Position numbers and translations under genes: made by a program. DNA of 51,167 nt. Source: Clostridia bacterium (GTDB lineage: Bacteria > Bacillota > Clostridia > UBA1381). The notes under the pieces are model-generated. The model saw only the letters and a program-made list of their open reading frames with translations. It searched no databases and was not told the DNA's origin. This document shows, piece after piece, positions 14,449 through 22,665 of the stretch (positions within the stretch are counted from its first letter, which is position 1; every line of letters begins with the position of its first letter). The DNA lies in NCBI GenBank assembly GCA_900770405.1, contig CAAGKL010000099.1, positions 1-51,167 on the forward strand, read 5' to 3'.

Positions 14449-17080
14449 ACCATGACCTCCCGCTTTCAATGTCCGCCTTGAGCGGCACGCCGATTTGCGC
14501 CGCGCCCTCCATTTCCTCCTTCAGGATTTTGCGCACCGCCTGCTCGTCCGCGGGCGCAGCCTCGACGATGAGCTCGTCGTGCACCTGCAAAATCAGCCGC
14601 GCGGCGGGCAGCTCGCGCGAGAGCCGTGCGTGCACGCGCACCATTGCGAGCTTGATTATGTCCGCCGCCGTGCCCTGAATCGGCGCGTTCATCGCGGCGC
14701 GCTCGCCGAACATACGCGTGTTGTAGTTTGACACGCGCAGCTCGGGAATGTAGCGTATGCGGTTAAAAAGCGTTTTGACGTAGCCGTTTTCCCTGGCGAA
14801 CGCCTTTGTTTGGTCCATAAAATCGCGCACACCGCTGTAGTGCTCGAGATAGTCGGCGATGTAGGCGCGCGCCTCGGCGACGGAGATTTTCAGATCCTTC
14901 GCAAGGGAAAATTCGCCGATACCGTAGACGATGCCGAAATTGACCGCCTTCGCGCCGGAGCGCTGCTCCTTGGTGACGCTGTCCGAGGGAATTTTCAGAA
15001 CCTGCGCCGCCGTTTCGGTGTGAATGTCGCGCCCGGAAAGGAACGCGTCACGCATCGCCGCGTCGTTCGCCATCGCCGCGAGCACGCGCAGCTCAATCTG
15101 CGAGTAGTCCGCGTCAACGAGAATACGCCCCTCGGGCGCAACGAACATTCTGCGGATTTCGCGCCCGAGCTCGGTGCGGGTCGGAATGTTCTGCAAATTC
15201 GGTTCGGTCGAGCTTATTCTGCCGGTGACGGTCACGGTCTGGTTAAAGACCGAGTGGATTCTGCCGTCCTCGGGCGAGAGGCTCGCCGCGAGCGCGTCGC
15301 AGTAGGTTGATTTGAGCTTTGCCGCCTTGCGGTATTCGAGCACGAGCGGCACAATCGGGTGCTCAAATGCGAGCTCCTCGAGGATTTCGGCGCTTGTCGA
15401 ATAGCCGGTTTTTTTCTTGCGCCCGTGCTTTAGACCGAGCCTGTCGAAGAGAATTTCGCCCAGCTGCTTCGGTGAATTTATGTTAAATTTCCCGCCCGCG
15501 AGCGCGTAAATTTCCTGCTCAAGCTCGCCTATGCGCCCGCCCAGATGCTCGCCGAACGCGGCAAGGCTGCCCTTGTCGACGTACATTCCGGCAAGCTGCA
15601 TATCGGCAAGCACGCCGACGAGCGGCAGCTCGATGTCAAAATACAGCTTGTGCTGCCCGTTTTTTTCGAGTAGCGCAAGGGTCTTGTCCCGCAGCGGCGC
15701 AAGCAGCAGCGCGCGTGTCGCGATATTTTCGTCCGCGCCCGCCTCCTCGTCGTCGAACATCGAAATCTGCGAGCTTTCCTCGCCGTCGGTAAAGCTCCTG
15801 CCGAAATGCTCGATACACAGCGAGTCGATTGAGTAGCCGCTTTTTGCGGAATTTATGAGGTACGCCGCGATTGCGACGTCGTAGGCGAGGGAGTTTAAGT
15901 GAATTTGCGGCGCGAGCGCACAGATTGCCTCCTTTGCGTTAAAGCAGATTTTCGCGGGACGCTCGGCAGCAAAAACCGGCGCAAGCATGCGCAGCGCATC
16001 GGCGGTCGCCTCGACGGAGCAGCCGTCATTGCCGCAGGCGATGCCTATGCGGCGGATTTTGTCGTTGTCAAGGTCAAAAATGAGGGAAATCTCGTCCGCG
16101 CGCAGAAGCTTTTCGCACAGCGCGGAAAGCTCGCCGAGGTCGGAAATGACGGATTTTGTGCAATCCTCGATCGGGTTTTCGCCCGCCGGCGCGGCGCTCT
16201 GTACGCCGGAAAAATCCAGCCGCTTTACGATGCTCATAAGCCCGAGCGCAGTCAGCGCGTCGCGCAGCTCGGCGGTTTTCGTGACCGTGCCGCGCGCGCT
16301 GTCGAAGTCGAGCTCAATCGGCACCGCGGTATCAATGGTCGCGAGCGTTTTCGACAGGTATGCCATATCCTTGCCCTCGCGCAGCTTGCGCTCCTGCGCG
16401 CCGGTAAAGCCGTTTTCGTCGAAATTTTCGTAGATGCGGTCGATTGACTTGAATTTCGCAATCAGCGAAACGGCGGTTTTCTCGCCGATGCCCGCAACGC
16501 CGGGGATGTTGTCGGACGGGTCGCCCATCAGCGCCTTCACGTCGATAAATTCGGACGGCGTCACGCCGTAGCGTTCGAAAACGCGCGCCGGGGTGTATTC
16601 CTCGGTGGCGGTCACGCCGTTTTTGGTCGAGGTCAGAAGAATCGAGCAGAAATCACCCGCGAGCTGTAAATCGTCCTTGTCGCCGGTCGCGACAAGGCAC
16701 TTGATTTTGCGCCGTGCGCACTCGGCGGCAACGGTGCCGATGATGTCGTCCGCTTCAAAGCCCGCCAGCTCCAGCCGCGCAATGCCCATTTTGTCGAGCA
16801 GGTCCTTTGCGGGCTGCATCTGCGCCGCGAGGTCGTCGGGCATAGGCTTGCGCTGCGCCTTGTAGCCGTCGTAGAGCTTGTGGCGGAAGGTGGGCGCCTT
16901 GAGGTCAAAAGCTGCGAAAATGTAGTCGGGCTTTTGCTCGTCGATTATTTTGAGCAGTGTCATCAAAAAGCCGTAAATCGCGTTCGTCGGCGTGCCGTCC
17001 GGCGCGGAGAGAAAGCTGTGCACGCCGTAAAATGCGCGGTTTATCAGGCTGTTCGAGTCAATTATCAGAAGCTTTTCCAT
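14435..17080 (-). CDS. polA: DNA polymerase I
   Basis: An 881-residue DNA polymerase I. The N-terminal 5' nuclease domain begins IIDSNSLINRAFYG and has CLVATGDKDDLQL. The middle exonuclease-like domain is degenerate: the metal-binding DxE appears as FDLDN and the other acidic positions are not evident, so proofreading is probably lost. The polymerase domain has motif A (DADYSQIELRVLA), the finger helix RSGAKAVNFGIVYGIGEF and motif C (QVHDELIVE). The ATG follows AAGGGA at 11 bases. It lies 31 bases after ung and overlaps coaE, giving a repair and replication unit. Confidence 0.96.
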   Translation of the reverse strand: MEKLLIIDSNSLINRAFYGVHSFLSAPDGTPTNAIYGFLMTLLKIIDEQKPDYIFAAFDLKAPTFRHKLYDGYKAQRKPMPDDLAAQMQPAKDLLDKMGIARLELAGFEADDIIGTVAAECARRKIKCLVATGDKDDLQLAGDFCSILLTSTKNGVTATEEYTPARVFERYGVTPSEFIDVKALMGDPSDNIPGVAGIGEKTAVSLIAKFKSIDRIYENFDENGFTGAQERKLREGKDMAYLSKTLATIDTAVPIELDFDSARGTVTKTAELRDALTALGLMSIVKRLDFSGVQSAAPAGENPIEDCTKSVISDLGELSALCEKLLRADEISLIFDLDNDKIRRIGIACGNDGCSVEATADALRMLAPVFAAERPAKICFNAKEAICALAPQIHLNSLAYDVAIAAYLINSAKSGYSIDSLCIEHFGRSFTDGEESSQISMFDDEEAGADENIATRALLLAPLRDKTLALLEKNGQHKLYFDIELPLVGVLADMQLAGMYVDKGSLAAFGEHLGGRIGELEQEIYALAGGKFNINSPKQLGEILFDRLGLKHGRKKKTGYSTSAEILEELAFEHPIVPLVLEYRKAAKLKSTYCDALAASLSPEDGRIHSVFNQTVTVTGRISSTEPNLQNIPTRTELGREIRRMFVAPEGRILVDADYSQIELRVLAAMANDAAMRDAFLSGRDIHTETAAQVLKIPSDSVTKEQRSGAKAVNFGIVYGIGEFSLAKDLKISVAEARAYIADYLEHYSGVRDFMDQTKAFARENGYVKTLFNRIRYIPELRVSNYNTRMFGERAAMNAPIQGTAADIIKLAMVRVHARLSRELPAARLILQVHDELIVEAAPADEQAVRKILKEEMEGAAQIGVPLKADIESGRSWYDCK

Positions 17081-17111
17081 AGTAAAATTAATCCCTTTCG
17101 CAAAGCTGAGT

Positions 17112-17786
17112 TCAGCTGTTGATGTTTTCAATCTGCCAGTCGATTTCCTTTTTGTTCATCGCCTTTAAGATGCTGTTCGCCTCGGCGAAATGCCCGCAGC
17201 CGAAGAACCCGCGCGAGGCGGAGAGGGGGCTCGGGTGCGGCGCTTCGAGAATGAAATGCTGCGGCGCGCGGATAATTTCGCGCTTTTTGCGCGCATTTGC
17301 GCCCCAGAGCAGGAAGATAATCGGCTCGGGGCGGTCATTTAAGAGCTCGCAGACGCGGTCGGTGAAAATTTCCCAGCCCTTGTTTTGGTGGGAATTCGGC
17401 TCGGCGGCGCGGACGGTGAGCGAGCTGTTGAGCAGCAGAACGCCCTGGCGCGCCCATTTGGTCAGGCAGCCGTTGTCAGGGATATAGAGCCCGAGCTCGC
17501 TTTTGAGCTCCTTGTAGATGTTTAAAAGCGACGGCGGAATGTCGACGCCGGGCAGCACGGAAAATGCGAGCCCGTGCGCCTGGTGCTCGCCGTGGTAGGG
17601 GTCTTGCCCGAAAATCACGACCCGCACGTCGCGGTAAGCGGTGGTGCAAAGCGCCGCAAAGATGTCGCGCCGCTCGGGATAAACAGTGTGTTCGGCGTAC
17701 TCCTTTTTTAAAAATTCCGTAAGCTCGCGGTAGTACGGCTTGTCAAATTCCGGCGCCAAAAGCGCGTCCCAGTCGTTGTTAAACAT
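17112..17786 (-). CDS. ung: uracil-DNA glycosylase
   Basis: A 224-residue family 1 uracil-DNA glycosylase that removes uracil from DNA. The water-activating motif GQDPYHG is at residues 60-66 (Asp62 catalytic), LLLNSSLTVR follows, and HPSPLSASRGFFGC carries the catalytic histidine and the DNA-intercalating loop. Full length. It is first in the run with polA and coaE. A TATAAT on the minus strand at 17820-17825 is its likely -10, with a weak -35. Confidence 0.96.
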   Translation of the reverse strand: MFNNDWDALLAPEFDKPYYRELTEFLKKEYAEHTVYPERRDIFAALCTTAYRDVRVVIFGQDPYHGEHQAHGLAFSVLPGVDIPPSLLNIYKELKSELGLYIPDNGCLTKWARQGVLLLNSSLTVRAAEPNSHQNKGWEIFTDRVCELLNDRPEPIIFLLWGANARKKREIIRAPQHFILEAPHPSPLSASRGFFGCGHFAEANSILKAMNKKEIDWQIENINS

Positions 17787-17887
17787 AGCTTGTCCTCACA
17801 ATTTACATATTTTAACTATATTATACTCCATTTCCACCGATTTTGCACTACCTTTTTTAAGAAAAGATTAAATTATTATTTCACAGG

Positions 17888-17916
17888 TTGAAATGGGGGC
17901 GAAAATGCGCTATAAT
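17888..17916 (+). promoter_or_regulatory. strong sigma-A-type promoter for toxin mRNA
   Basis: TTGAAA, a 17-base spacer and a perfect TATAAT, about 110 bases before the small hydrophobic peptide gene. A second TTGACA follows at 17931 inside the left inverted-repeat arm, with a poor -10 (TAAGCT at 17954). Confidence 0.65.
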
Positions 17917-17992
17917 AGAATGAGATACGATTGACAAATTCGCGGATATGTGGTAAGCTTAATATGGTAGTCGGGACGCGGTGACTGTTCCG

Positions 17993-18022
17993 CACACCTC
18001 TGAATGAAGGAAAGGGGGTGTG
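17993..18022 (+). promoter_or_regulatory. hairpin masking the toxin Shine-Dalgarno site
   Basis: CACACCTC (17993-18000) can pair over eight positions (one U-G) with GGGGTGTG (18015-18022), leaving a 14-base loop. The pairing takes up the G-rich Shine-Dalgarno stretch that lies 8 bases before the ATG, so translation should need refolding. Confidence 0.6.
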
Positions 18023-18026
18023 TTTT

Positions 18027-18089
18027 ATGGAAGATTTGAGCATAATATTGTTTTTGATATTGCTTATAATTATTTACATAAAAAAATAG
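18027..18089 (+). CDS. small hydrophobic peptide, candidate type I toxin
   Basis: A 20-residue peptide: acidic start (MEDLS), a run of thirteen hydrophobic residues (IILFLILLIIIYI) and a double-lysine end. Size and make-up match membrane-acting type I toxins such as Ibs or the TxpA/Fst class, though I cannot place it in a named family. It has a strong Shine-Dalgarno site that can be masked by a hairpin. The stop and the lysine codons lie opposite the T-run of an antisense RNA terminator. It stands alone between ung and the SLH gene. It could also be a small membrane protein without toxicity. Confidence 0.6.
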   Translation: MEDLSIILFLILLIIIYIKK

Positions 18090-18161
18090 TCACCCATTCT
18101 GCAGATGAGTGACTAAATAAGTAACCAATGCGGAACGTTCGCGCGTCCCCATTACCCCTTC
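18081..18161 (-). ncRNA. candidate antisense antitoxin RNA, copy 1
   Basis: About 80 nt, transcribed against the 3' end of the toxin mRNA. It begins near GAAGGGGTAAT, forms a first hairpin GGGACG-CGCGAA-CGTTCC extended by GUAAU/GUUAC, and ends in a 10-bp terminator stem (18088-18114) followed by seven T. In the antisense sense the terminator stem is fully paired with one U-G, whereas the sense strand has a C-A mismatch, so the hairpin belongs to this RNA. A second copy exists at 22701. It overlaps the toxin stop codon. Confidence 0.65.
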
Positions 18162-18167
18162 AAGCTT

Positions 18168-18196
18168 ATAATAACATATAAAAGCGGATTTGTCAA
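18168..18196 (-). promoter_or_regulatory. promoter of the antisense RNA
   Basis: On the minus strand TTGACA and TATTAT are spaced by 17 bases. The same layout (ATGACA-17-TATTAT, then six bases, then GAAGGGG) occurs before the second copy. Confidence 0.75.
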
Positions 18197-18258
18197 CACA
18201 AATATAAGGTGTTGGCTTTTTGCTTTGAAAAAATACCTATAAAAGGAGCAGATAAATT

Positions 18259-19392
18259 GTGAAAAAGAAGATAATATGCGCGGCGCTGGCGCTTTCGGCG
18301 GCATTTAGCGCGGCGGGCGGCGCGCAGTTTGACTGGGCGAAAACCGCGGTGGATTTCTGCACAAAGCGCGGGATTTTAAGCGGTATGGAAAACGGCGATT
18401 TAAACCTTGCCGGCACGCTCACGCGTGAGCAGATGGCAAAGCTTTTGTGCGATGCTTTCGGGCTTGATGTGAGCTTCCGGCGCGAGCCGACCTTCAATGA
18501 CATCGACGAAATGCGCTGGAGCTACGGCTACATAGGCGCGGTCAGCGACTATCTTTTCGCGGGCGAAAAACGTGACAGCATCAACCCGTCCGAGGAGGTC
18601 ACGCGCGAGGAATTCTGCGCGACGCTGGCGATGGCGTTCGGGCTGACAAATGCGAGCCTGCGAAATCCGACTCTTATAGACGCGAACTTTTCCGACGCGG
18701 CAAAGGTGTCGAAAAGCTATAAGCGGCTTGTCGGCGCGGCGGTGGAGCGCGGGCTGATGTCGGGCGCGGACGGGGCGCTAAACCCCGGCGGCAAGCTGAA
18801 CCGCGCCGAGGCGTGCTCGTTTTTATACCGCGCCGTCTCGGTCAAGGAGGGCAAGCTCACGATAACGCCGTCCGACCTGGGCGTAATCCAGTCCTCGACG
18901 CCGATGCTCGGCGCGCCGGAGGCAACGCTTGAGGGCGCAAAGGCGTGGGCGGCGAAAAACGGTGCGACGGACAGCTTTGTCGAGGCGGCAGAGCTTTACT
19001 GGAAATACGGCGAAATCACCGGCATACGCCCCGACATACTCTACGCCCAGGCGGCGAAGGAGACCGGCTACGGCAAGTACGGCGGCGCGGTTCTGCCGGA
19101 GCAGAACAACTTTGCCGGCATCAAAAAATACGGCGCGACGGGCGATGCGACCGAGGATCACGAGGATTTCGCCACACAGGATGACGGCGTGCGCGGGCAC
19201 TTCAACCATATGAGCGCGTATGTCGGGATTGCGCCGGTGGGCGAGGTGCACGGCAGATACAACAGCGTCAGCAAAATGAGCTGGGCGGGCAGCGTCAAGA
19301 CGCTCGAGCAGCTCGGCGGCAAGTGGTGTCCCGACCTCTACTACGGCTTCTCGATTTTGCACAATTACTTAGAACCGATGATGAAATACTGA
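18259..19392 (+). CDS. SLH-domain protein with glucosaminidase domain
   Basis: A 377-residue exported protein. A signal peptide (MKKKIICAALALSAAFSAAGG) is followed by three S-layer homology repeats (about residues 25-80, 85-140 and 145-195; ending patterns LTREQMAKLL, VTREEFCATL and LNRAEACSFL), which anchor proteins to cell wall polymers. The C-terminal half resembles a mannosyl-glycoprotein endo-beta-N-acetylglucosaminidase domain (AQAAKETGYGKYGG, then QNNFAGIKKYG), so it likely cuts peptidoglycan. The GTG start follows AAAAGGAG. A close-packed ABC-F gene follows by 16 bases. Confidence 0.88.
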   Translation: MKKKIICAALALSAAFSAAGGAQFDWAKTAVDFCTKRGILSGMENGDLNLAGTLTREQMAKLLCDAFGLDVSFRREPTFNDIDEMRWSYGYIGAVSDYLFAGEKRDSINPSEEVTREEFCATLAMAFGLTNASLRNPTLIDANFSDAAKVSKSYKRLVGAAVERGLMSGADGALNPGGKLNRAEACSFLYRAVSVKEGKLTITPSDLGVIQSSTPMLGAPEATLEGAKAWAAKNGATDSFVEAAELYWKYGEITGIRPDILYAQAAKETGYGKYGGAVLPEQNNFAGIKKYGATGDATEDHEDFATQDDGVRGHFNHMSAYVGIAPVGEVHGRYNSVSKMSWAGSVKTLEQLGGKWCPDLYYGFSILHNYLEPMMKY

Positions 19393-19408
19393 TAAATGGG
19401 GACGAAAA

Positions 19409-21304
19409 ATGCTTCTTAGTGTAAATTCTTTAAAAAAGAGCTTCGGCACGGAGCTTTTGTTCGATGATGTCAGCTTTTCGGTTGACGACGGCGACAAAAT
19501 CGGCTTTGTCGGCGCGAACGGCGCGGGCAAATCCACGCTTTTAAAGCTGCTGCTCGGCGAGAGCCGTGCCGACTCGGGCGAGGTTTTCAAAAATAAATTC
19601 ACGAAAATCGGTTATCTTGACCAGTACGCCTGCGGCGAAAGCGGCAACGACGTATTCGGCGAGCTTTTGGAGGCGTTCGGCGAGCAGCGCAGAATCGAGG
19701 AGGAGCTCGACGAGCTGCAAATCGACCTCGACGGCGCGAAAAAGGGCGACAGCGCACTCATCGATCGGCACGCGCGCCTGTCCGACCGCTATGCCAAAAT
19801 CGGCGGCTTTACCTACAAAAGCCGCATAAAATCTACGCTTGCGGGGCTGGGCTTTTCCGAGGAGGAGTGCAGAAAAAAGGTGAGCGACCTCTCCGGCGGG
19901 CAGAAAACGCGCGTTTCGCTGGCGAAAATCCTGCTTTCCGACTGCAACCTGCTCTTTCTCGACGAGCCGACCAATCACCTCGACATCGACTCGACCGCCT
20001 GGCTCGAGGATTTTATCCGCTCGTCGCGCGCGGCGTTTCTGATTGTGTCGCACGACCGGTATTTTCTCGACCGCGTCACAAACCGAACCTTTTCGCTCGA
20101 GAACGGCAGGTTTTATTCGATGAACCTGCCCTATTCGCAGTTCCACGCCCAGCGTGAGCTTGAGCGGCTGACCGAGCGGCGCAGTTATGACAACACGATG
20201 CGCGAGATTGAGCGGCTCGAGGGGGTAATCGAGCAGCAGCGCAGGTGGAACAGGGAGAAGAATATCAAGACCGCCGAGAGCAAGCAGAAGGTGGTCGACC
20301 GCCTGCGGGAGGGGCTTTCCGACCCCGACGCCGAGCAGAAGTCGGCACAGTTCACCTTCGGCGGCAATGCACCGACCGGCGGCGATGACGTGCTTTCGGT
20401 GGACGGCGCGGCGAAGAGCTTTGACGGGCGCAGGATTTTCAAAAATGCGTCGCTGCATATACGCCGCGGCGAGCGGATATTTTTGCTCGGGGCGAACGGC
20501 TGCGGCAAGACGACCCTGCTTAAAATCGCGCTCGGACTGATCGAGCCCGACGCGGGCAGCATACGGCTCGGCGCGAATATCGCCGTCGGCTACTATGACC
20601 AGATCGGCGAATTTCTGTCGCCGGAAAAGACAGTCATAGATGAGGTGTGGGACGAATTCCCGACGCTGACCGAGACGAAAATCCGCAATGCGCTGGCGGC
20701 GTTTCTGTTCCGCGGCGAGGAGGTTCTGCGGCAGATCCGCGTCCTTTCGGGCGGGGAGCGTGCGCGCGTGGAGCTGACAAAGCTCGCGCTTCGCAGCGTC
20801 AATTTCCTGATTCTCGACGAGCCGACCAACCACCTTGACATCGCCTCGCGCGAGGCGCTCGAGGAGGCGCTCGCGGGCTTTCCGGGCACGATTTTGTCGG
20901 TCAGCCACGACCGCTATTTCGTAAACCGCCTGGCAACCCGCGTCTGCTATATGACCGAGGGCGGCATAGAGAACTTCGACGGGAATTACGACTTTTTCGC
21001 GGAAAAATTCCGCGGTGCGCGTGCCGAAGCGCAAAAGACGGAGAAAAGCGCCGGTGCGGAGGATTGGCGCGAGCAGAAGGCGGCGCTGGCGCAAAAGCGC
21101 AAGGCGGAGAATGACAGCCGCCGCGCCGAGGCGGAAATCGCGCGCATCGAGGCGGAAATTGCCGATAAAAACGCGCTTTTGGCGGACAGTGCGGTCGCGA
21201 CAGACTATCTGCGCGCGGCGCAGATAACCGATGAAATCACGGAGCTTACCGCCGCGCTTGACGCGCAGTATGCGCTTTGGGAAAGTGCGCAGGAAAAAAT
21301 TTAA
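19409..21304 (+). CDS. ABC-F family ATP-binding protein
   Basis: A 631-residue soluble protein with two ABC ATPase domains and no membrane segments. Domain 1 has GANGAGKST, LSGGQKTRVSLA and LFLDEPTNHLD; domain 2 has GANGCGKTT, LSGGERARVELT and LILDEPTNHLD. A charged linker joins them (about residues 235-310), and the C-terminus is a charged coiled coil (about 540-631). ABC-F proteins act at the ribosome E site, in translation control or antibiotic protection; layout is Uup/YdiF-like. Sequence alone does not tell housekeeping from resistance roles. The ATG follows GGGGACG. Confidence 0.92.
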   Translation: MLLSVNSLKKSFGTELLFDDVSFSVDDGDKIGFVGANGAGKSTLLKLLLGESRADSGEVFKNKFTKIGYLDQYACGESGNDVFGELLEAFGEQRRIEEELDELQIDLDGAKKGDSALIDRHARLSDRYAKIGGFTYKSRIKSTLAGLGFSEEECRKKVSDLSGGQKTRVSLAKILLSDCNLLFLDEPTNHLDIDSTAWLEDFIRSSRAAFLIVSHDRYFLDRVTNRTFSLENGRFYSMNLPYSQFHAQRELERLTERRSYDNTMREIERLEGVIEQQRRWNREKNIKTAESKQKVVDRLREGLSDPDAEQKSAQFTFGGNAPTGGDDVLSVDGAAKSFDGRRIFKNASLHIRRGERIFLLGANGCGKTTLLKIALGLIEPDAGSIRLGANIAVGYYDQIGEFLSPEKTVIDEVWDEFPTLTETKIRNALAAFLFRGEEVLRQIRVLSGGERARVELTKLALRSVNFLILDEPTNHLDIASREALEEALAGFPGTILSVSHDRYFVNRLATRVCYMTEGGIENFDGNYDFFAEKFRGARAEAQKTEKSAGAEDWREQKAALAQKRKAENDSRRAEAEIARIEAEIADKNALLADSAVATDYLRAAQITDEITELTAALDAQYALWESAQEKI

Positions 21305-21313
21305 TTTTGGGTA

Positions 21314-21342
21314 TTGACAAAATAGTCTTACAGGTGTAAGAT
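21314..21342 (+). promoter_or_regulatory. promoter with embedded BlaI/CopY-type operator
   Basis: TTGACA (21314-21319), a 17-base spacer and TAAGAT (21337-21342). The spacer and -10 contain CTTACAGGTGTAAG (21327-21340), an inverted repeat that matches TACA-N2-TGTA, the operator core known for the BlaI/MecI/CopY repressors. Occupancy would block RNA polymerase. No such repressor gene is in the window. Confidence 0.6.
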
Positions 21343-21393
21343 ATAGACGTAGCAAAAAATAATTTTGCGCCGCGGGCGCGGAAAGGGACGGCT

Positions 21394-22623
21394 ATGAAAA
21401 AAATTATTGCATCTGCACTTTGTGCGCTGCTGTTGTGCTCATGCTCACAGAATATCGGCATAATCGGCGGCGCGGACGGCCCGACGAGCATTTTCACTTC
21501 GGACGGCACGGAGAAAAAGCTCTATGAGAGCAAAACCGCCTTTGTCGGTGACAATTCGGCGGTCGGGGCGCTTTTGGGGAATATTTCGCAGTTTGTCGGG
21601 AGGGACGGCTTTGAGCTTTACACCGATGCTGCGCCCTACGGCGTCGGAGTTTATACATATAATACGGCGGTCAGCGACAGCCAGACCGACAGCTTCCGCC
21701 GCGGGGCGGCGATTCTGATGTGTCTGGTGGAAAACTGCGACTATGTGCGGCTTGTGAACCGCACGAGCGGGACGGTTTTCTGCGAGAGCACGCGCGCCGA
21801 CTGGGACAGGGAGCTTGGGACGAGCCTTGCGGAGTATTCGTCGAGCTACGAGAAATTCTGCGAGCTGTTCCGCAGACTCAGTGTCAGCGGCTATGACGAT
21901 TCGGTCGAGCGCGACGATAGGATAAGCAGGATAATTCTCGAGCAGAACCGCGGCAGATACCTGGAGGGCGAGTGCGTCGGCGAGGGGCACGTGCTGCTCG
22001 GGACGGAGCAGGTCGACTCGACCGATATTTACTACCTTGTCACCACCTACGGCGAGTACGGTTTTGAAAACGGCAGATTTGTCAAGGTCGCGGGCACGGG
22101 CGCGATTCCGACGCGGATTACGATTGACCGCGCGAATAACGCGGTGGAATATCGCCAGCCGCTGGATGGCGGGCTTTATATGTCGAGCCTGGAGGAGATT
22201 TTCCCGAAGGAGTATATCGAGGCTGCGACCGATAAAAACGGCGAGCTTTACGCGCGCTGCGAGGTTGATGAGCAGCAGTATGCTTATGAGTATCTCGCGA
22301 AAATCAATCGCCGCGACGCGGGGATAGGCTATGACAACGGCAGGGACTACCTGCTGGACGATATGAATACCGATGCGTCGAATAAGCTTCTTGATCTTTA
22401 TTATGAGTATCCGTATTGGATCGGCACGCTCGAGAAAATCGAGGACGGCGTGCGGTATGTGTATAAGAAGAGCTGGACGGGCGAGGGCGGCGGCGACGGC
22501 GTTGTGACATATGAAAAGTACCGTTTCGACAATAATCAGATCGCAGAGCGCGCGGTGATTAAGGTCACCGGCGGCGAGCTTGAGTGCCTTGAGGGGACGC
22601 TGCGCACCAACGGCGCGAAATAA
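21394..22623 (+). CDS. lipoprotein with GADGPT motif, unknown function
   Basis: A 409-residue predicted lipoprotein. The lipobox ends at Cys17 (LLCSC). Directly after it comes IGIIGGADGPTSIF (residues 21-34), a motif I know from beta subunits of Na+-translocating decarboxylases and from assorted clostridial lipoproteins. The rest (about 40-409) is a beta-rich, tyrosine- and acid-rich extracellular domain that I do not recognise. The start is supported by GAAAGGGACGG upstream. The promoter holds a BlaI/CopY-like operator, so it may respond to cell wall or metal stress. It stands alone after the ABC-F gene. Lgt, encoded at 23.5 kb, would lipidate it. Confidence 0.75.
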   Translation: MKKIIASALCALLLCSCSQNIGIIGGADGPTSIFTSDGTEKKLYESKTAFVGDNSAVGALLGNISQFVGRDGFELYTDAAPYGVGVYTYNTAVSDSQTDSFRRGAAILMCLVENCDYVRLVNRTSGTVFCESTRADWDRELGTSLAEYSSSYEKFCELFRRLSVSGYDDSVERDDRISRIILEQNRGRYLEGECVGEGHVLLGTEQVDSTDIYYLVTTYGEYGFENGRFVKVAGTGAIPTRITIDRANNAVEYRQPLDGGLYMSSLEEIFPKEYIEAATDKNGELYARCEVDEQQYAYEYLAKINRRDAGIGYDNGRDYLLDDMNTDASNKLLDLYYEYPYWIGTLEKIEDGVRYVYKKSWTGEGGGDGVVTYEKYRFDNNQIAERAVIKVTGGELECLEGTLRTNGAK

Positions 22624-22665
22624 AAAAGGAGCTGCGGATAAAATGCAGCGCCGTAAATTTTGTTG

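Larger units (their letters stand above)
17931..18196. repeat. inverted-repeat-bounded toxin-antitoxin-like element
   Basis: Two outward-facing arms begin TTGACAAAT(T/C)CGC and continue through AAGCTT and GGGACGCG to GTTCCGCA. The left arm is about 17931-17994, the right arm about 18129-18196 in inverse orientation; the arms differ by small gaps and several substitutions. They enclose the peptide gene and the antisense terminator hairpin. The arms let a long sense transcript fold back on itself (GGGACGCG/CGCGTCCC and GTTCCGCA/TGCGGAAC). Confidence 0.75.

Noticed and set aside
19541..21355. 604-residue minus-strand frame opposite the ABC-F gene
   Set aside because: It is antisense to a clear two-domain ABC-F ATPase and has no family motif; long antisense frames are expected in GC-rich DNA.
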